Both the position numbers and the translations under genes were made by a program. From the NCBI RefSeq assembly GCF_036884655.1, contig NC_088354.1, positions 16,093,001 to 16,157,000 on the forward strand: a DNA stretch of 64,000 nt, in the 5' to 3' direction. This document shows, piece by piece, positions 37,935 through 48,832 of this stretch. Every line of letters begins with the position of its first letter. The stretch's first letter is position 1. Under the pieces are notes generated by a model that searched no databases, was not told the origin of the DNA, and saw nothing but the letters and a program-made list of their open reading frames with translations. Source of the DNA: Musa acuminata AAA Group. Lineage: Eukaryota > Streptophyta > Magnoliopsida > Zingiberales > Musaceae.

Positions 37935-38665
37935 TTATCTTCGGATGGAACTCTTTCCACTACTACATCTCCTCGGGTTACGATCTCTTTGATAAGCTGG
38001 AACCTCCTCAGAACACTTCTGATGAGACCCGGGTTCCCTTATTTGAGTAATCGCCCCATAGTTGTTGCAATATAAGGAAGTTGGATTCTCGCTATCCAGC
38101 ACGACTCCCAAATCTGTGATGAACTTTTTCACCCAGACTCCTTCCTTTGCTGCATCTGATGCAGCAATGTACTCCGCCTCTATAGTCGAGTCAGCAGCAG
38201 TATCTTGCTTGGAACTCTTCCAACACACTGCTCTTCCATTCAAGGTGTACACATACCCTGAATTCGACTTACTATCATCGACATTAAACTAAAAACTTGA
38301 GTCCATGTAGCCTTCAACCTTAAGGCTATTACCTCCATATACTAGTAAAAGATCCTTAGTCCTTCTCAAGTACTTAAGGATACACTTTACTGCTTTCCAA
38401 TGCTCCAAGCCTAGATCCGCCTGATACCTACTCGTGACACTTAGAGTATGCGCTATATCAGGCCTAGCATGGCATACATCATAGACCCTATTGCTGAGGC
38501 ATAAGGTATCATATCCATGTTCGCCCTTTCTTCTGGAATCTTTGGGGATATACTCGTAGAAAGCGATATCCTATGTCTCATCGGTATGAGACCTCTCTTT
38601 AAATTTTCTATGCTAAACCTTTTGACAATGGTTTCTATGTACCTGGACTGGGACAAGCCAAGCAT
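37935..38665 (-). pseudogene. Element A RNase H region
   Basis: On the minus strand MLGLSQSRYIETIVKRFSIE (38665) and, after a break, [20 protein letters not shown] (38252) with [19 protein letters not shown] form the copia RNase H, which removes RNA from the RNA-DNA hybrid. A frameshift near 38690 separates it from RT, and another break lies between the two blocks. Confidence 0.85.
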
Positions 38666-39372
38666 CCTCTTGGATCTATCTCTATAGATTCTAATCCCAA
38701 AATATAGGATGCTTCCCCTAAGTCCTTCATGGAGAAGTGTCTAGATAACCAAGCCTTTACTGTGGATAACATTCTTACGTCATTCCCAGTGATCAGGATG
38801 TCATCCACATATAACACCAAAAAGGTGATAGCGCTCCCACTTACCTTCCTATACACACAAGGCTCATCTTCGTTCTTAACGAAGTCATAAGATCTGATTG
38901 CCTCATCAAATCTTATGTTCCAACATCGGGAAGCTTGCTTTAGTCTATAAGTGGATTTAAGCAACCTACACACCTTATCTGGGTAGTTCTTGGACACGAA
39001 TCCCTTAGGTTGCATCATATACTCCTCCTCGAGGTTCCCATTGAGGAATGCAGTTTTCACATCCATCTGGCAGATCTCATAATCATAGTGTGCTGCAATA
39101 GCCAATAGAATTCTGATGGATTTTAGCATTGCTACGGGTGAGAAGGTTTCGTCGTAGTCAACACCTTACCTTTGACGATACCCCTTAGCCACTAGCCTTG
39201 CTTTATAGGTCTCTACCTTTCCATCTACTCCGACCTTTTTCTTAAATATCCACTTGCAACCGATGGGTACAATACCTTCGGGCGCATCAACTAGGTTCCA
39301 AACCTTGTTGGAGTACATAGAATCTATCTCATAATTCATGGCTTCTTGCCACTTCCCGAAGTCTATACTCAT
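38635..39372 (-). pseudogene. Element A reverse transcriptase
   Basis: Two open blocks, 39372-39166 (FGKWQEAMNYEIDSMYSNKVW, WIFKKKVGVDGKVE) and 39129-38635 (QMDVKTAFLNGNLEEEYMMQ, LYVDDILITGND), are separated by a TAA at 39165-39163. The catalytic YVDD is intact. The same TAA is in the duplicated copy near 34528. Confidence 0.92.
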
Positions 39373-39384
39373 AATAGCCTCCTC

Positions 39385-40267
39385 TTAGGTCTGAGGATCA
39401 ATATCCTTAACATCCTCTCCTCTAATATGCCCCACATATCTCTCAGGAGGATGAGATACTCTATCAGACTTATTTAAAGTTGAAACTTGTGTATTAGGTA
39501 CCTGAACAGACTCGGGCTGTAAAGTGGTGCTTGAGCTTGGTTCTCCAACCTCGCTCAACTCTATCATTCTCCCACTATCTCCGCCAAGAATGTTCATTCT
39601 CAAGGAACACTACTCTCTTAGCTACAAAGACCTTTTGGTCCTCGAGATGATAGAAATAATACCCATAAGTTTCCTTTGGGTATCCCACAAATTTGCATCG
39701 CTCTATCCTTGATTCTAACTTATCGGGGTTGTGTCTTTTAACGTGGGCAGGGTAGTCCCAAATCTTAACAACCTTAAGATCATGCTTCTTCCCTTTCCAT
39801 ATCTCATATGGTGTAGACACTACCGACTTAGTTGGAACTCTGTTCAGAAGGTAAGTTACAGTCTCTAGGGCATATCCCTAGAATAAGATGGGTAGGTCAG
39901 CGAAACTCATCATGGACTGTACCATATCTAACAGCGTACGATTCCTCCTTCCAGAGACACCATTGAGCTGAGGTGTATAAGAATGTATCCATTGGGATAA
40001 TATCCCATGGTCCTTGAGGAACTGAGTAAACTCTATACTTAAGTACTCACCTCCTCGATCTGATCGAAGAGTTTTGATACTCTTTCCAGTCTGGTTCTCC
40101 ACCTCATTCTTATACTCTCTGAATTTCTCAAAAGCCTCGGACTTGTACTTCATTAAGTACATATATTCATACCTTGAGAAATCATCAGTAAAGGTAATGA
40201 AGTAGGAGTAACCACCAATGACATGAGTTAACATGGGTCCACATACATCACTATGTATGAGTTCCAA
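39385..40267 (-). pseudogene. Element A integrase
   Basis: The core reads LIHSDVCGPM at 40262 and LRSDRGGEYL near 40075, so both catalytic Asp are kept. At the third position the text is NGVSGRRNRTLLD, with Gly where the catalytic Glu is expected (near 39953). The C-terminal part continues at 39820-39575 (TPYEIWKGKKHDLKVVKIW, FVGYPKETYGYYFY) after a break, followed by the linker to RT. Insertion activity would be lost even without the breaks. Confidence 0.88.
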
Positions 40268-40683
40268 CAGCTAAGTGGCTCTCTCTCTAGTTCCACTAAA
40301 TGGAGAGTTGGTCAGTTTTTCACGAAGGCAATGCTCACAAGTTGCATATAACATATAGTTGAATGGATCTAGATATCCATCATTTAGCAACTTTTGAATC
40401 ATTCTTTCATGGATGTGACCTAGCCTACAATGTCATAGGTATGCACTATTCATCTCATCTCGTTTCCTCTTGGACACACTTACATTCATGATATGTGGAG
40501 TAGTGTCTAGCATAAACAAACCTTTATGCAATATTCCTCTCGCCAATCTCCCCTCGGCTTTGCTAGAATTTATAATAAATTGTAGATGTGATAAGCAATA
40601 CTGGTATCCAATACCAATGCACTATCACAAAAATTTGACAATTGGAGATTGATCATGAATATACCTAAAGCTTCTCCAAGCTT
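40268..40683 (-). pseudogene. Element A protease remnant and pre-integrase zinc region
   Basis: Broken minus-strand text includes ALVLDTS near 40620, where the aspartic protease motif has Ser in place of Gly. After it comes GHIHERMIQKLLNDGYLDPF (about 40425-40365) with a CEHC pair near 40335, the zinc-binding domain before integrase. Confidence 0.7.
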
Positions 40684-41461
40684 CTATTTCACCCTCTCTA
40701 CAAGGTACTCTTTGTAGTTCCTCTTCCAGTGCCCATCTTTACCATAGTGGAAGCACTGGCCTTTGTCCTTTACTGGGTCTTTCTTAGCAACCTTTGCTTT
40801 ACCTGGTCTGCCCTTGCCCTTTCCCTTCTTAAGGGACCTTTTTGCTTTCCTTTTCTTTTTGGTCTCACAAGTGTAGAGAACTGGCTTCTCTTTCTTAATA
40901 GTACTCTCTACCTCCCTCAACATATTGAGGAGCTCTGGGAGAGTCACCTCAAGCTTGTTCATATTAAAATTCATTATAAACTATGAAAAGGAATATGGTA
41001 GGGACTGAAGCATAATGTCCACACACAAGTTATCCTCTAGGACCATTCCTAGACCTGTGAGTTTCTCTATCCACTCAATCATCTTTAGGACATGGTTCTG
41101 AACCGGTGTCCCCTCAGTCATCCTAGCGCGGAAGAGGCTCTTGGATATCTCATATCACTGAGTCCTTCCCTGTTTTTAAACAATTTGCGGATATGTAGGA
41201 GAATGGATCTGGCATCCATCTTTTCATGTTGTCTCTGTAACTCAGGAGTCATAGAGCCCAACATATAGCACTGAGCAAGAGTGGAGTCATCAATGTACTT
41301 CACGTAGCGAGCGATCTCATCCTCGCTTGCCCCTTCTTTGGGCGTAGGCATCACTGTATCAAGGACGTACACGATTTTCTCCGCCGTGAGAATAATTCTC
41401 AAGTTACGGAGCCAATCCGTATAATTTGGACCAGTGAGGCGGTTGACATCAAGTATGCCAC
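40684..41461 (-). pseudogene. Element A gag
   Basis: Starts near 41461 in broken frame, with LTGPNYTDWLRNLRIILTAE a little downstream, then open from 41402 to about 41120. A frameshift near 41140 moves the frame to KSLFRARMTEGTPVQNH. A TAG near 40985 precedes the last open block (40974-40684). The zinc knuckle reads [18 protein letters not shown], with two Cys changed to Tyr. RNA packaging would be lost. Confidence 0.88.
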
Positions 41462-41669
41462 GTAAGGGATTTGAAAGCGATATTTTTCAAAAAATAAAGA
41501 TGCAGTAGAAATGAATAACAAGCAGATTTTGCAAAAAATAAACTATCAAGATATGGACATCTATCTTAATATGCTCCCACTATTTTACTAACGAGTCACG
41601 CGACACCCTCAGCATGTGAAACGGAAGTCTCCGACAGACTTCTAGTGTGGATCAGGATCTAATCAACGT

Positions 41670-42010
41670 CTTAGTGTAACCTCGAGGGACTCGACCAATC
41701 ACACTAAGCCTAAAATGTAGGCAACTCTTGTCGATCACAACTCCTTATGATTCCCGTCCTATTCGGCCTCCGAATCACCATGGTCTCGAGGGACTCGACC
41801 AACCATGATGCTCGGTTAAGTTAACACCTTCGTTACAAGATGAGTCTGATTTGATGATATACCCTCGAGGGACTCGACCAAGCATACCATGCCCTCAGGT
41901 CACCGGTGACATGTCTATGTCGTAAGCAAGATAGCGAATCACGATATAGGTGAGTCTCGAGGGACTCGACCAACTCAACCTAACTCAACTTACACCAGGA
42001 ATCGGTTCCT
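41670..42010 (-). other. Four-hairpin array in the leader of element A
   Basis: The 18-mer CTCGAGGGACTCGACCAA (plus strand) occurs at 41681-41698, 41785-41802, 41864-41881 and 41956-41973, with no change. Each copy lies between a different pair of complementary arms: 41670-41677 with 41701-41708 (8 pairs), 41779-41784 with 41802-41807 (6), 41855-41862 with 41882-41889 (6 plus two that become G-U in the minus-strand RNA), and 41947-41955 with 41973-41982 (9, one bulge). The constant part also folds on itself as TCGAG-GGA-CTCGA. Further small hairpins are at 41761-41775, 41899-41910 and 41997-42010. It lies between primer site and gag, where packaging or dimer signals usually sit; the function is unknown. 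Confidence 0.8.
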
Positions 42011-42759
42011 ACTTATAACGATGGAAGGCCACGTGGGTCAATCTAATTGCCTCACGTTTACCGACTTAATATTATCGAGAGAGATGTTTCTATGATTTGG
42101 TCTCTTAATATGACATGTCACACATATACATATTTAATATATATCTACATCGCATGTAAATATATATACATATCTAGTATGTGTATAAGCAATCACACCA
42201 GATGATTATGGACCACAACCTAATGTGATTAGGCCCGAGCCAGTAGGCCTAATCACTCACATCGAGATCTATGTGTGTAACGGTGTATCTTCATGCCCTG
42301 TGATTGTCCATCTCGTCCTCGTTGGTTCCGTCGACATCTTGATGCATCTTCATGCATCGCGATCGTCTATCTCGTAGGTCCCGCTATCGCATCCACGCTC
42401 CCGCTACGCCTCCTCATGTGATTACAACTTAATCATAGGCACACAGGCCCGACAATAAATGAGAAATATAATGAAGGCTCGTAGACCTCAATAATAATAA
42501 TCACAAGTACACACATCACACGGTCTATGATCATCCGTCCACATATCATACATCATAGGTATAAATAATCATCATCATGTAGAACTATTAGATAATGATA
42601 AAAAATAATAATCAACTAAACCTTTTAATTAATTAGTATTTTATGAAATCAGGGACATATAGGAAATTTCTGAATTCATAGGGGTATTTTCATAATTTGG
42701 ACAAAAGACAAAAATTAGAATTTCTCAAATTTTGAGGGGTAAAACTATCTTTTGCCCAA
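42011..42759 (-). other. AT-rich part of the element A leader
   Basis: Non-coding. There is a loose repeat at about 42288-42395 (TCTTCATGC...ATCTCGT twice, about 58 bp apart) and TATATACATAT words near 42125-42180. Confidence 0.5.
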
Positions 42760-43300
42760 AAAACCCTAATGCCCTACTGCCCTTTGCTGCTGCAGCCATC
42801 GCCACCCTACTGGCGGCGGCCTGTGCGGCGAGGCACGGGGGCCCTGCCCCTGTAGGTGGGCGTCATCGTGGGTTGGCGCCCCTGCGGGTGGCGTAGCCCC
42901 GGCGAGCGTTGTGCCCGCGGGTGCAGTACCCCGCCGGGCAGCCACCCCTACGGGGGGGGGGGTTTGCTCGCAGGAGCAGCGGTCGCAAGTGCCATTGCCC
43001 TGTGGCACCTCAGCCCGCGGGCGCTACGGCCGCAAGCGCCTCGCCCCACGGGACCTCTGCCCGTGGGTCCAGCACCCGCAGGCGTCGCCCTTGTGCGCGG
43101 GCATAGTGCCCGCACGCAGGTGGCCGCCTTGCTTGTAGCCCTACTTGCCGGCGCCGTGCAGCAACGACCGCGGGTGGGGCACCCGTGGGCTGCCAGCCCC
43201 ATCGGCTGTAAGCCTGCTGCAAGCAGGCCACCGGTTGGCTACTATAAGCGTAGCCCCTATGCTATCTGCCTTCGACTGCGTTGCACACACGTAGATCGAG
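42760..43300 (-). other. GC-rich block in the element A leader
   Basis: About 540 bp dominated by G and C, bounded by AT-rich DNA on both sides. Words of the CCCGCGGGTG / CCCACGGGC type recur in both orientations. Overlapping open frames exist in several frames because stop codons are rare in GC-rich DNA. No protein family was recognised. Confidence 0.7.
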
Positions 43301-43410
43301 GGCAGCAACTGTTGCTGCCCTTCCTTATTTTTGCGTCAACGATTTTGACGTCAAAATTCTTCCTAAACACAACACACGCAATTCAAAACCAATCATTCGC
43401 ACGAACAACC

Positions 43411-43424
43411 TGGCTCTAATACCA
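43411..43424 (-). other. Primer-binding site of element A
   Basis: TGGTATTAGAGCCA on the minus strand, one base from the 5' LTR end, complementary to the initiator tRNA-Met 3' end with one changed base. Confidence 0.88.
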
Positions 43425-43425
43425 C

Positions 43426-44917
43426 TGTTGGGAAATCTTGGGGGCGACATCACATGCGCAATGGAAGAACAAGAAACAAAATCCCCGATTCCCAAAGAGA
43501 TGTTCGTCGTCGTGCGAAGATTGGTGCGCAAAATCCGCGAAACTTAAAACTACGTATAGAGTAGATTGTGTTACCTAGGGAGATCGTATATCCCTGTTTC
43601 CTTGCAGATCCTTAGGAGAGGGTGAAGGAGGTCAAGCGTCCCCCTCTCTAACGGTGATCCACACAGCAGGGCTGCGACGACGCTCCTCAAAACTCCAGGC
43701 CTACTCTGAGGTGGAGAGGGGGAGGAGAATATGAGAGGTAAGCAAAGGCTTTAGCCTATGAGGCTCTGAATCCCTCCTATTTGTGGAGGTCACCTGTCAA
43801 ACCCTAATGGATCCTCCCCTAGTGGGTATTGGATCTGCATCCAATAAGACAAGGGCTCTGTCGGATATCTCATATTTGAACCTCTACTCATCGCAATGCC
43901 TACCATATGTGTGTGACCCTCTAGGCCTAATATCGAGCTGGCAGTAAGTCATACCTGTCAGAACTCTTTCTAACTTAGTGAATTATTATCTCTGTAATAA
44001 TTCACTCGATTCATCGACTACGGATGTACTAGGCCACTACGCCGTAGTCCCCAGACGATACAGAGGAATCCAATCCATTGGACCTATCTGTCCTCAGTTA
44101 CCATGTACCTATAGTCCCTCATCCATCTAATATCCCAGAGACCGTATATCGAGCATGGTGCTGTCAGACCCATATGGTTTCTACTCGAGTCTTGCTCTAT
44201 TCGGATTCTCCCGGAGAACTCTTTCTCTCTCAACCCGAATGACCCTGGCCAAGGATTTGTCTGAGCAAAAACACATGGGATATTCCTCTCATGACGCCGA
44301 GAGTGGATGATCCTCTATCGACACTCAATAGCCCTTGTAAGGTCGACTACCACTTCCAATGACCAGCTGTACTAGATTTGGGATAACCAAATCTATAAGT
44401 CTGGTATCAAAGAGTGGAGCACTCATACAGGACATCCTTGGTGTCTCAAGTCTAAGGACTAGATACACCATTAGGACTACGAAATCACTGTCTGATAATA
44501 AGGCATCATCAACCATCCAACATTCCGTAAGCGAATCAATCAGTGAACTCATTCTCCAATGAGCACCTGTACTGTATCCCTAGTGTCCCTACACGAGCAG
44601 CTATGAGACCAATTGTATCCATCATATGGACGGGTATACAGCATACCAGTCTGTCCGGTTATCACGATGTCCCTCTCGAGTAACCTATGACCGGGATTAT
44701 TTAGGATATGTGTTTGAAGGTGAATCGATCTCATTATCGTGATCTCATCACGATCCGATTCCCATTGTACAAATCCAAGGATATCACAATATATATATGC
44801 ATATATGCAATAGTTATAAAGTGATATACGCCAAAATATAATAAGCAAAAAGATTCTATATCAAGTCACACGTGTCATCACTCACATGATTGGCTTGTTG
44901 GGCACCTATTACTAGCA
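43426..44917 (-). repeat. 5' LTR of element A
   Basis: Same ends as the 3' LTR (TGCTAGTAATAGG start, CCCAACA end on the minus strand), with scattered substitutions and only a short AT tract near 44790-44800. Confidence 0.95.
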
Positions 44918-45540
44918 AAAATAAATTTGAACCCAAGAAAGAATAAGTCATATGCTACGAATGCAAGAAGCAATGATATTTCAAAAGCGAATATCCCCAA
45001 GCAAAAAAGAAACAACTAAAGAAGAAGATGGCTCTTAAAGCAACTTGGGATGACTCAAGTGCCTTTGAAGAAGAGGAGCAAACCAACATAGAGCAAGTTG
45101 CTCAATACGCGCTAATGGCTATTGGAGATGAGAAATGTTTATCATCACAAGCTAGGAGCAAGAGATGGTACCTTAATAGTGAATGCTCAAGGCATATGAC
45201 TGGAGATCCATCGTATTCTCTAAGCTCACTAGCCTAGACAAAGGATATGTCACATTCGGAGACAACAACAAGGGTAAAATCATTGGCAAAGGAACTATAG
45301 GTAACAAATCTAACTTTTTTTATTGAAGATATGTTATTGGTTGATGGCTTAAAGCATAACCTTTTGAGCATTAGTCAATTGTGTGATAAAGGATACATCA
45401 TTAGATTTGAATCAAATGCTTGCATTATTGAAAAACTACACAAAACCACATCTATGATTACTCTAAAATAAAATAATGTATACACTATCGACATTGATGA
45501 TCTTTGTAATAAAATATATTTTTTGGATTTGAATGATGAT
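44918..45540 (+). pseudogene. Element B gag end and protease
   Basis: Resumes the gag of B after the AAAAT copy. The zinc knuckle near 44950 reads CYECKKQ, a stop, then YFKSEYPQ, so its last ligands are lost. An open block at 45028-45237 reads MALKATWDDSSAFEEEEQ and ends with RWYLNSECSRHMTGD, where the protease Asp is Asn and a neighbouring Gly is Glu. The next block, DMLLVDGLKHNLLSISQLCD-like, covers the region before integrase. Confidence 0.8.
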
Positions 45541-46660
45541 GGTTAGCTTTGGCATAGGAGATTAGGTCATGCTAGCATGAAACTAATCTTTCAAATCTCA
45601 TCTAAAGAACTTATAAGAGGAATTCCTCACATTAAGTTCGTTAAAGATAATGTGTATGTTGCATGTCAATTAGGAAAATAAATAAAAGATAGTTTCAAAC
45701 CAAAGAATCAAATAAGTACCTCTAGACCATTGCAGTTGATCTATATGGATTTGTTTGGACCAATTACAACATTAAGCCTAGGAGGTAGCAAATACGCCAT
45801 TGTCATCGTAGACGATTATAGTAGATACACTTGGACTTACTTCTTGGCACACGAAAGTGATTACTTTAGGTATTTTTCTAAGTTTTATAAATTTGTTTAA
45901 AATGAAAAGGGTTTTATGATTTCACCAATTCGAAGTGATCATGGTGGTGAATTTCAAAACCGTGATTTCTAAGATTTTTGTGAATCTAATGGATACAACC
46001 ATAATTTTTCTACTCCGAGAAATCCTCAACAAAATAGAGTAGTAGAAAAAAAAAAGAAATTTACAAAAAAGGCAAGAACTATGTTAAACGAACATAGCCT
46101 ACCCAAATATTTTTGGGCCGAAGTCGTAAATACGGCATGCTATATCATGAATAGGGTTCTAGTAAGACCATTACTCTCCAAAACTCCTTATGAGTTGTAA
46201 AACAACAAAAATCCCAAAGTTTCATATTTTAAAGTTTTCAGGTATAAATGTTTTATCTTGAATGAAAAAGGTACCATAGGAAAGTTTGATGCAAAATCGG
46301 ATGAAGGGATTTTTCTTTGTTATTCTTCTATTTCTAAGGCTTTTGTTATCTTTAACAAAAGAACTTTGGTTATAGAAGAGTATATTCATGTTGTTTTTAA
46401 TGAAGTTCCGGAGTTAAGAAAAATGATTTTGATGATGATCTTAATTTTGATCCTTTAAATTTAAATGAAACCCTTTCTCCATCTAGCAACTTGGATGCTT
46501 CTTCTTCCGAACAATCCTTACCTAAGAAATGAAAGTATGTAGATGTTTATCCTAAGGAGCTAATCATAGGAAATACATCAAACGAGGGTTCAAACTCGGT
46601 TTCTCTAAAGAATTTTTGTGCCAATGCCGTATTTCTTTCTCAAATTAAACCCAAATCACT
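45541..46660 (+). pseudogene. Element B integrase
   Basis: The zinc region starts WHRRLGHASMKLI near 45550. The core has LYMDLFGPITTLSLGG (about 45740), IRSDHGGEFQNRDF (about 45930) and PQQNRVVEKKKKF (about 46030), so the three acidic residues are visible. Stops interrupt at 45898-45900, 45970-45972 and 46198-46200. The open tail at 46258-46458 is the C-terminal part. The wording fits the SIRE lineage of copia. Confidence 0.82.
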
Positions 46661-48189
46661 GACGAGGCCTTGAAAGATGATTCGTGGGTTATCACAATGC
46701 AAGAAGAGTCGAACCAATTTGAGAGAAATGAGATATAGAAGCTTGTTCTAAGGCCAAATGACTATTTAGTTATTGGTACTAAATGAGTGTATAGAAACAA
46801 ACAATATGAATTTGGTATCGTGGTTAGAAACAAGGCTAGATTAGTGACTAAGGGTTTCAACCAAGAAGAATATATCGATTATGAAGAAACATGTACTCCT
46901 GTGACACGATTAGAAACCATAAGGATGCTCCTTGCCTATCCTAGTAGTAATAATTTTAAGTTATTTCAAATGGATGTTAAAAGTACTTTTCTTAATGGTT
47001 TTATTTTTGAAGAAGTATATGTTGAACAACCTCTCGGATTTGAGAATGATAATTTTTCTAATCATGTTTTTAAATTGACTAAAGCTCTCTACGGATTGAA
47101 ACAAGCCCCAAAGGCTTGGTATGAGAGACTTAGCTCATTTCTTATTCAAAATAATTTCTCTAAAGGCAAGGTCAATACCACATTATTTATTAAAAAATTT
47201 AAAAATAATTTTCTTATTGTTCAAATATATGTTGATGATATTATCTTTGGTTCTACAAATGAATCTTTATGTGAATCGTTTGCCAAGAGTATGAGCCTAG
47301 AGTTTGAAATGAGCCTAATGGGGGAACTAACATTCTCTTTAGGCTTGCAAATCAGACAACTTAATGATGGTATTTTTATTAGTCAAACAAAATATGAATT
47401 AGACTTGCTTAAACGATTTAATATGGAGAGTTTAAAGGCTATCAATACTCTAATGAGTACCTCCACTAAGTTAGACATTGACGAAGGTGGAGAAAGCTTT
47501 GATCAAAAAGCTTATAGGGGTATGATAGGTAGTTTACTATACCTCACCACAACTAGACTAGACATCATGTTTAGCGTAGAACTTTGTGCTAGGTTTCAAT
47601 CTAACCCCAAGCAATCTCATTTAAAAGCCGTCAAAAGGATTTTTAGATACCTAAAAGGAACTTCTAAACTAGGATTATGGTATCCAAAATCTAAAAATTT
47701 TGAATTGCTTGGTTATGTCGATGCTGATTTTGATGGCTGCCAAATAGATAGAAAAAGCACATCCAAAACATGTCAACTTTTATGACACACACTTATCTCT
47801 TGGTCTTCCAAGAAACAAAACTCGATTACATTATCCACAACCGAAGCTGAATATATTGTAGCAGGTGCATACTATGCTCAAGTTATATGGATGAAAAACA
47901 CTTTAGAGGATTATGAAATTCACCTGAAGAATATACCTATAAAGTGTGATAACACAAGTGCAATATGTTTAACGAAAAATCATATTCAGCACTCTAGAAC
48001 TAAACATATTGACATTAGGCATCACTTTATATGAGATCATGTAAATAATCATGATGTAATCTTAGAATTTATTGATACGAAATATCAATTGGCTGATATT
48101 TTTACAAAACCCTTGATTGAGGAACAATTTGATTTTATAAGAAGAGAATTAGGTATGCTAAATTTCTCGGATACATTAGTTCATCTTTA
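46661..48189 (+). pseudogene. Element B reverse transcriptase and RNase H
   Basis: After a TGA at 46784-46786 the frame stays open from 46787 to 47785 (332 codons). It contains RNKARLVTKGFNQEEYIDY, LFQMDVKSTFLNGFIFEEVY, the catalytic IYVDDIIFGST near 47230, and GYVDADFDGC in RNase H. Two further stops (47783-47785 and near 48032) precede the end at 48187-48189. Later motifs STTEAEYIVAGAYYAQVIWM and DIFTKPL are present. This is the best preserved pol in the window. The reading begins at GTG, so no initiator is implied. Confidence 0.93.
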
Positions 48190-48832
48190 AATTTTTCTCT
48201 GGATTTTCTTATTGAATTCTATTTTACAAGATCATTCACTTGAATCATGGACTTATTTTATGTGTAATGAGCCATATGAATTTTTTTTTATATATGAATT
48301 TTATGTGATGTTTGTGTACGAATTGTCTCCTCTTATGGTGCGAATTTTCTCCTCTTACAAAAGTAGAACTTATGATGTTTGTGTGCACCACATAATAATA
48401 ATAATCTTGCAAGATGGAACCACACAACATTTGCACTACATTGAAAGCAATGCTCGTTGCCAACTAGCGGTAGCATCGCCCAACTAGAGGTAGCATCGCC
48501 AATGGTCACGGGTTGTAGGTGGTAGCACCGCCCAGCTGGCGGTGCCATCGCCCACAACCTGCCCTATATAAAGAACAAGCTAGGGCCGATGGTAGAACTG
48601 ACCCCAACTTATTCTTCACCTTTCGAAAGTGCCCCAAATCTCTTGATTCTCTTGCTCTCCCTCTAGCAACTCAAAAGAATCCCCATTTTCCTACTAAATC
48701 AAGGATCAATCTCAAACATCCTTTTGGTGATCACAAAAAGGAAAGCCTACTAAGGTAATCCCTAAGCCAAATTGATTCCCCCTTTGCATTACTTATTCTT
48801 GTCTCTTATTTGTCTTCAAAATTGTAGTCTCC
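48190..48832 (+). promoter_or_regulatory. Intergenic block with LTR-like promoter before the envelope-like frame
   Basis: A set of GGTAGCATCGCC / GGTGGTAGCACCGCC words lies at about 48468-48550, followed at 48565-48573 by TATATAAAG. The same pairing of a GGT-ACC-GCC array with a TATA box 50-80 bp on is seen in the LTRs of this family. It sits about 260 bp before the ATG of the envelope-like frame, so it could have driven a separate transcript. Confidence 0.5.

Larger units (their letters stand above)
34733..39369. repeat. Large tandem duplication, copy 2 (4637 bp)
   Basis: Same content as copy 1 but continuous with the rest of element A on its right side, so this copy keeps the original right junction. 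The length difference is the 90-bp AT tract plus one base. Confidence 0.95.
36298..44917 (-). mobile_element. Ty1-copia element A, full length but inactive
   Basis: 8620 bp on the minus strand. Order: 5' LTR 43426-44917, Met primer site 43411-43424, GC-rich leader, hairpin array, gag, protease, integrase, RT, RNase H, polypurine tract AAGTGGGAGAT (37837-37827), 3' LTR 36298-37826. The order integrase before RT is that of copia elements. It is inserted in the gag of element B with AAAAT on both sides. Frameshifts and stops occur in gag, protease and pol, so it is inactive. The copia lineage is uncertain (Tork/Angela type likely). Confidence 0.95.

Noticed and set aside
41681..41973. Regularly spaced identical 18-mers resembling a CRISPR array
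   Set aside because: Spacing is uneven (104, 79 and 92 bp), arms pair locally, and the site lies in a plant retrotransposon leader.
42856..43419. Plus-strand open frame of 187 codons in the GC-rich block
   Set aside because: Overlapping frames of similar length exist on both strands, none resembles a protein family, and the element is transcribed from the other strand.
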